From Ruminococcus flavefaciens FD-1 (GTDB lineage: Bacteria > Bacillota > Clostridia > Oscillospirales > Ruminococcaceae), in NCBI GenBank assembly GCA_000174895.1, contig ACOK01000117.1, forward strand, positions 62,001 to 126,000: a DNA stretch of 64,000 nt, in the 5' to 3' direction. A program made the translations under genes and the position numbers. Under the pieces are notes generated by a model, which made no database searches, was not told where the DNA came from, and saw only the letters and a program-made list of their open reading frames with translations. Numbering within the stretch: position 1 is the stretch's first letter; the number at the start of each line of letters is the position of its first letter. Shown piece after piece: positions 59,837 through 64,000 of the stretch.

Positions 59837-61030
59837 CTACTCGGAGAGAAGCTGTTCCACGAACTGTTTTGCTGTACGGGGAGAGCGGCCGTTGCCTGAT
59901 GAAATGGCGAACTGCTCGGCTTTGAGAGCGATGTCCTTTTCGCTTATGTTTATGCCTTTGCTCTTTGCAAGCTCATAGGCTATGGCAACGTAGGAATTCT
60001 TGTCGGGGCGGCTGAAATTTACTCTCAGGCCGAAACGTGCCGACAGGGAAAGTGTCTCCTGCAAAGTGTCGTTGCGGTGGACATCGTCGCCTTCACGGTC
60101 GGAAAAAGTCTCCTTGATGAGGTGGCGGCGGTTGCTGGTGGCATAGATGACCATATTATCCGCATTTGCCGCAACAGAGCCTTCAAGGGTGGCTTTCAGT
60201 GCGCCGAAGCTGTCCTCGCCTGCGGTGAAGCTGAGATCATCGATGAAGATTATGAACTTCAGCGGATTGCCGCTTATCTCGTCCACTATCTCGGGAATGT
60301 ACCGCAGCTGTTCCTTGGTTATCTCGATAAGGCGCAGTCCCATCGGCGAATACTCGTTAACGATGGCCTTGACCGTTGATGACTTTCCTGTGCCTGCGTC
60401 GCCGTAGAGAAGGGCATTCAGCGCAGGCTTGCCGTTTATGAGTGCAAGGGTGTTGTTTATGACTGAATTGCGCTGTATGTCGTAGCCGTAAAGCTCGGAA
60501 AGCTTCTGTGTATCGTGGGATTTTACAGGGACGATACTGCCGTCACGGAAGATGAACATATCGCTCTTTGCCCATTTGCCGTAGCCGTGCTTATCCACAT
60601 CGCCAACGTATCTGTGGTACTTCTCAATGAAGTCGAGATCGCTTGTTTCCCATTTCGGAAGATAGCCGCTGTAGCCGATCTCATCAGCGATATCTTCGGG
60701 AGTCAGCTGAGAAAGTTCCTGCAATATAAGGAGTTCATTTTCAGCCGCTTCTGCAATAGCTTTGCTGATGCCGCTGTCCTGACTCTGACTGATGATATAG
60801 ATGTTCTCATCCTCGGTCACAAGCTTCAGCAGATACTTGCTGAAGTTGACATTGCGCTCATACAGCTCATGTACGAATCTGCCGTAATGGTCGATTATCT
60901 GCGATGTATCACCGCTTTCAGCCGCATTCAGGAGTTCTCTCAGTTCGGATACAGCATTATCTGCAAGGATATTCCTGAAAACTGAAATGGAAGCCAGTGA
61001 AAGTCTGAGTTTCCGGAGTTTGCCGTTCAT
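59837..61030 (-). CDS. DUF815 AAA+ ATPase
   Basis: 397 residues. An N-terminal helical region (about 1-175) is followed by a AAA+ domain (about 180-390): Walker A GDAGTGKSS, Walker B FIIFIDDLSF, sensor-type YATSNRRHLI. This is the DUF815 family, which has no settled function. It starts directly after the leuB stop with no gap, so it should be co-translated with leuB. Why an AAA+ protein sits in a leucine operon is not clear. Confidence 0.88.
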   Translation of the reverse strand: MNGKLRKLRLSLASISVFRNILADNAVSELRELLNAAESGDTSQIIDHYGRFVHELYERNVNFSKYLLKLVTEDENIYIISQSQDSGISKAIAEAAENELLILQELSQLTPEDIADEIGYSGYLPKWETSDLDFIEKYHRYVGDVDKHGYGKWAKSDMFIFRDGSIVPVKSHDTQKLSELYGYDIQRNSVINNTLALINGKPALNALLYGDAGTGKSSTVKAIVNEYSPMGLRLIEITKEQLRYIPEIVDEISGNPLKFIIFIDDLSFTAGEDSFGALKATLEGSVAANADNMVIYATSNRRHLIKETFSDREGDDVHRNDTLQETLSLSARFGLRVNFSRPDKNSYVAIAYELAKSKGINISEKDIALKAEQFAISSGNGRSPRTAKQFVEQLLSE

Positions 61031-62104
61031 TTATAAAACCTCGATTATTTTTTCTGTCATTTCTGTGCAGGTAAGAGGAGTACCGTTTGCAGTACCCATA
61101 AGGTCGGCGGTGCGGTGACCTGCATCAAGCACCTTGTTGACCGCATTTTCAATAGCATCCGCCTCATCGGAGAGACCGAATGAGTAGCGGAGCATCATAG
61201 CGCCCGAGAGAATAGTAGCGATAGGGTTAGCCTTGTTCTGACCTGCGATATCGGGAGCGCTGCCGTGAATAGGCTCATACATACCTCTTGTGCCTGCGCC
61301 GAGAGATGCGGAAGCAAGCATACCGATGGAGCCTGTTATCTGCGATGCCTCGTCTGAGAGGATATCGCCGAACATATTTGAAGTAACGATAACATCGAAC
61401 TGCTTCGGGTCACGTACCAGCTGCATAGCGGCATTATCTACAAACATATCGGAATACTCGACTTCTGGGTACTGCTCCGACAGTTCATGCATTGTCTTTC
61501 GCCACAGTCTTGAAGATTCCAGAACATTTGCCTTGTCTATACTGCAAACCTTCTTGTTTCGCTTCATTGCAGTCTCGAAAGCGACCTTGCCGATGCGCTC
61601 TATCTCAGTGACGCTGTAGGCTTCGGTGTCGTAAGCCTCCTGACCGTATTTTCCCTCACGGTAGCCACGGTCGCCGAAGTAGATGCCGCCTGTCAGCTCA
61701 CGGACTATCATGATATCGAAGCCGTCGCCCACTATCTCATCTTTCAGCGGAGAAGCGCTTCTGAGAGCGGGATAAAGCTGTGCAGGGCGGAGATTGGTGA
61801 AAAGTCCCAGAGCCGAGCGGATACCGAGGAGAGCCTTTTCGGGGCGGTTGTTTCCCGGCTGGTCATCCCATTTCGGACCGCCCACAGCGCCGAGAAGCAC
61901 ACTGTCGGAAGCGAGACAGCCGTCGATGGTCTCCTGCGGGAGAGGGATGCCTGTTGCGTCAATGGCACAGCCTCCGATGAGATACGGTGTAAAGTTGAAT
62001 TTATGTCCGAACTTTTCAGCTGTCTTTTCCAGTACCCTGACAGTGCTTTCCACTATCTCGGGACCTATTCCGTCGCCTTTGAGCAATGCGATGTTGAATT
62101 CCAT
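61031..62104 (-). CDS. leuB: 3-isopropylmalate dehydrogenase
   Basis: 357 residues. Oxidises and decarboxylates 3-isopropylmalate in leucine synthesis. [46 protein letters not shown], the substrate-site [13 protein letters not shown] and [20 protein letters not shown] are all present. ATG at 62104 with AAAGGTCGTGAAA upstream; a longer in-frame reading runs into hairpin repeats. Confidence 0.96.
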   Translation of the reverse strand: MEFNIALLKGDGIGPEIVESTVRVLEKTAEKFGHKFNFTPYLIGGCAIDATGIPLPQETIDGCLASDSVLLGAVGGPKWDDQPGNNRPEKALLGIRSALGLFTNLRPAQLYPALRSASPLKDEIVGDGFDIMIVRELTGGIYFGDRGYREGKYGQEAYDTEAYSVTEIERIGKVAFETAMKRNKKVCSIDKANVLESSRLWRKTMHELSEQYPEVEYSDMFVDNAAMQLVRDPKQFDVIVTSNMFGDILSDEASQITGSIGMLASASLGAGTRGMYEPIHGSAPDIAGQNKANPIATILSGAMMLRYSFGLSDEADAIENAVNKVLDAGHRTADLMGTANGTPLTCTEMTEKIIEVL

Positions 62105-62124
62105 ATTTTCACGACCTTTTGTTT

Positions 62125-62346
62125 GTAGGGAACGCCGCCCCCGGCGTTCCATCGGGTTTATTTGCGGTATCGTGGAACGGCGGAGGTGCCGTTCCCTACA
62201 CGCTTTTATCGGGCGGATGATATCCGCCCCTGCAATGTTCTGTCGGATATTATTTGTTTATCCGAGGACGCACACTGTGCGCCCCTACGATCCGTTTTGT
62301 GATAGTTTTTGCGTAAGGCACGGGACGTCGTGGACGCCGTCCCCTA
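62125..62346. repeat. hairpin repeat mosaic between leuB and ilvD
   Basis: GTAGGGAACGCCGCCCCCGG… with a GGAACGGCGGAGGTGCCGTTCCCTAC partner, GGGCGGATGATATCCGCCC, GAGGACGCACACTGTGCGCCCCTAC (a variant with one stem mismatch) and GGGACGTCGTGGACGCCGTCCC-CTAC. Same order as in the ilvA flanks. Confidence 0.8.
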
Positions 62347-62381
62347 CTAATAACTGCCTTCTGCTTTCTGGCTTCTGTCAA

Positions 62382-64000
62382 CTATTTCCTGTTGATGATA
62401 GCGCCCTTGTCTGCGGATGATACCTGCTGTGCATAGCGCTTCAGATAGCCTGTGATGTTCTCCTTGCGCTTGATAGGCATTGCCTTTTTGCGCTCTGCAA
62501 GCTCCTCGTCGGATACTTCAAGAGTGATGGAGTAATTCGGTATGTCGATGGAGATAATATCGCCGTCCTTGACATATGCGATAGTACCGCCGTTTACAGC
62601 TTCGGGGGATACGTGTCCGATAGCCGCACCACGGGTAGCGCCGCTGAAACGTCCGTCAGTGATTAGAGCAACAGTTGAGCCGAGACCTGCACCCTGTATA
62701 GCTGATGTAGGAGAGAGCATTTCTCTCATGCCGGGGCCGCCTGCAGGGCCTTCGTAACGGATAACAACAACGTCGCCTGCCTTGATACCGCCCTCATAGA
62801 TGACCTTGATAGCTTCTTCCTCGCTGTCGAATACTCTTGCAGGGCCTTTGTGTACCAGCATTTCGGGAGCAACTGCGCTTCTCTTCACAACACATCTGTC
62901 GGGAGCAAGATTGCCCTTGAGTACGGCGATTCCGCCTGTTTCACTGTATGGGTTGTCGATAGGACGGATAGTCTCAGGGTCACGGTTGATGCAGCCCTTG
63001 ATATTCTCGCCTACGGTCTTGCCTGTAACAGTCATGCAGTCGGTGTTGATAAGTCCCTTTTTGCTCAGCTCGTTGAGAACTGCATAAACTCCGCCTGCTT
63101 CGTTGAGGTCTTCCATGTAGGTGTGGCCTGCCGGTGCAAGATGGCAGAGGTTAGGAGTCTTGGCGCTTATCTCGTTAGCCATGTCAAGGTTGATATTTAT
63201 GCCGCATTCGTTGGCGATAGCAGGGAGATGGAGCATACTGTTTGTGGAACATCCAAGAGCCATATCAGCTGTGAGAGCGTTCTGGAAAGCCTTCTCTGTC
63301 ATGATATCGAGAGGGCGGATATTCTTTCTGTAGAGTTCCATAACCTGCATACCTGCCTGCTTTGCAAGCTTGATACGCTCGGAGTAAACAGCAGGGATAG
63401 TGCCGTTGCCTCTGAGACCCATACCCAGTACCTCAGTGAGGCAGTTCATGGAGTTAGCGGTATACATACCCGAACATGAACCGCAGGTAGGGCAGGTCTT
63501 GTTCTCGAATTCGTCAAGTTCAGCCTCGTCTATCTTGCCTGCTGTGTAAGCGCCTACAGCCTCGAACATGGATGAAAGAGAGGTCTTCTTACCCTTTACA
63601 TGGCCTGCAAGCATAGGGCCGCCGCTTACGAATACAGTAGGAACATTGATACGTGCAGCCGCCATAAGCAGGCCGGGAACGTTCTTGTCGCAGTTAGGTA
63701 TCATTACCAGTGCGTCGAAGTGATGAGCAAGAGCCATACACTCTGTAGAATCGGCAATAAGGTCACGGGTAACAAGGCTGTACTTCATGCCTGTGTGACC
63801 CATAGCGATACCGTCGCATACAGCGATAGCAGGGAAAACAACAGGAGTGCCGCCGCCCATAGCTACACCCAGCTTAACGGCTTCGACCAGCTTGTCGATG
63901 TTCATATGGCCGGGAACGATCTCATTGTAGGAAGAAACGATACCAACGAGGGGACGCTTCATTTCCTCTTTAGTCATGCCCAGTGCATTGAAAAGTGAAC
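62382..64000 (-). CDS. ilvD: dihydroxy-acid dehydratase, N-terminus beyond the window
   Basis: Makes 2-oxo acids from dihydroxy acids in valine and isoleucine synthesis; contains an Fe-S cluster. 531 residues are readable from a Met at 63977, but the frame stays open to the window edge, where the residues before it read SLFNALG, the normal IlvD lead-in. So the real start lies past 64000 and about 20 or fewer residues are missing. Signatures: [18 protein letters not shown]-type [34 protein letters not shown], and the C-terminal GHVSPEA. Confidence 0.96.
   Translation of the reverse strand, partial: SLFNALGMTKEEMKRPLVGIVSSYNEIVPGHMNIDKLVEAVKLGVAMGGGTPVVFPAIAVCDGIAMGHTGMKYSLVTRDLIADSTECMALAHHFDALVMIPNCDKNVPGLLMAAARINVPTVFVSGGPMLAGHVKGKKTSLSSMFEAVGAYTAGKIDEAELDEFENKTCPTCGSCSGMYTANSMNCLTEVLGMGLRGNGTIPAVYSERIKLAKQAGMQVMELYRKNIRPLDIMTEKAFQNALTADMALGCSTNSMLHLPAIANECGININLDMANEISAKTPNLCHLAPAGHTYMEDLNEAGGVYAVLNELSKKGLINTDCMTVTGKTVGENIKGCINRDPETIRPIDNPYSETGGIAVLKGNLAPDRCVVKRSAVAPEMLVHKGPARVFDSEEEAIKVIYEGGIKAGDVVVIRYEGPAGGPGMREMLSPTSAIQGAGLGSTVALITDGRFSGATRGAAIGHVSPEAVNGGTIAYVKDGDIISIDIPNYSITLEVSDEELAERKKAMPIKRKENITGYLKRYAQQVSSADKGAIINRK

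Noticed and set aside
62850-63479. 209-codon + strand frame across ilvD
   Set aside because: Shadow of ilvD, whose motifs and frame are unambiguous.

Overview
The window looks like chromosome of a cellulosome-forming, Gram-positive anaerobe of the genus Ruminococcus (Oscillospiraceae). The main evidence is five secreted proteins ending in type I dockerins of the 'GDANxDGxVDxSDAVLIMQ ... NPSKYKL ... DALAIQKY' type. Three of these are tandem GH5 glycoside hydrolases with Thr-rich linkers. Supporting evidence is strong AGGAGG ribosome binding sites, TTGACA-17-TATAAT promoters, the sepF-ylmH-divIVA-ileS-lspA-rluD order usual in Clostridia, LexA boxes of the Gram-positive CGAAC-N4-GTTCG type, a split transketolase and HydE. 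The exact species cannot be fixed from sequence alone. I see no rRNA, tRNA, CRISPR array, phage or complete IS element.

Layout. 0-16 kb is mostly housekeeping on the + strand: two small membrane proteins, miaA, hfq, an HlyD-like adaptor, yggS-sepF-ylmH-divIVA-ileS, lspA-rluD-HAD phosphatase, a TerD+vWA protein and split transketolase. 16-18 kb holds an SOS-type Y-family polymerase with a YolD-like partner, read leftward from a promoter with three LexA-like boxes. 18-21 kb holds an ACT regulator and a PFL-family protein (with a C-terminal frameshift), plus a sugar-kinase-like phosphotransferase. 21-39.5 kb is the surface and cellulosome region: a Cthe_2159-like lipoprotein, a dockerin protein with a lysozyme-like domain, three GH5-dockerin enzymes and a 1070-residue BspA-type leucine-rich-repeat dockerin protein. 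It is interrupted by lrp-aminotransferase-ispE and a PHP phosphatase. 39.8-43.5 kb is a heterodimeric ABC exporter. 43.9-46.7 kb is a pair of paralogous lipoproteins. 47.2-52.5 kb is nadA-hydE followed by three tandem U32-like proteins. 52.5-55.9 kb is cysS, a walJ-like hydrolase, rlmH and ridA. 55.9-64 kb carries leucine and isoleucine biosynthesis on the - strand (leuCD, ilvA, leuB plus a DUF815 ATPase, and ilvD running off the right edge).

Intergenic DNA is unusually rich in repeats. The commonest is a family of short GC-rich hairpins that share a GTAGGGG/CCCCTAC edge while the stem sequence changes with pairing kept. They form mosaics in most gaps and are densest between the branched-chain amino acid genes. 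Other families are a 126-bp structured element found twice with its own -10 box, a 116-bp inverted pair, a 174-bp MITE-like element with 17-bp perfect terminal repeats, ATTACGCATT-type repeats, and nested inverted repeats that fill two gaps between convergent genes and look like bidirectional terminators.

The best candidates for something little described are the three tandem U32-like proteins with conserved cysteines and a KIEGR motif beside the Fe-S proteins NadA and HydE, the lysozyme-like dockerin protein, the lipoprotein pair bracketed by direct repeats of about 160 bp, and the hairpin repeat family.
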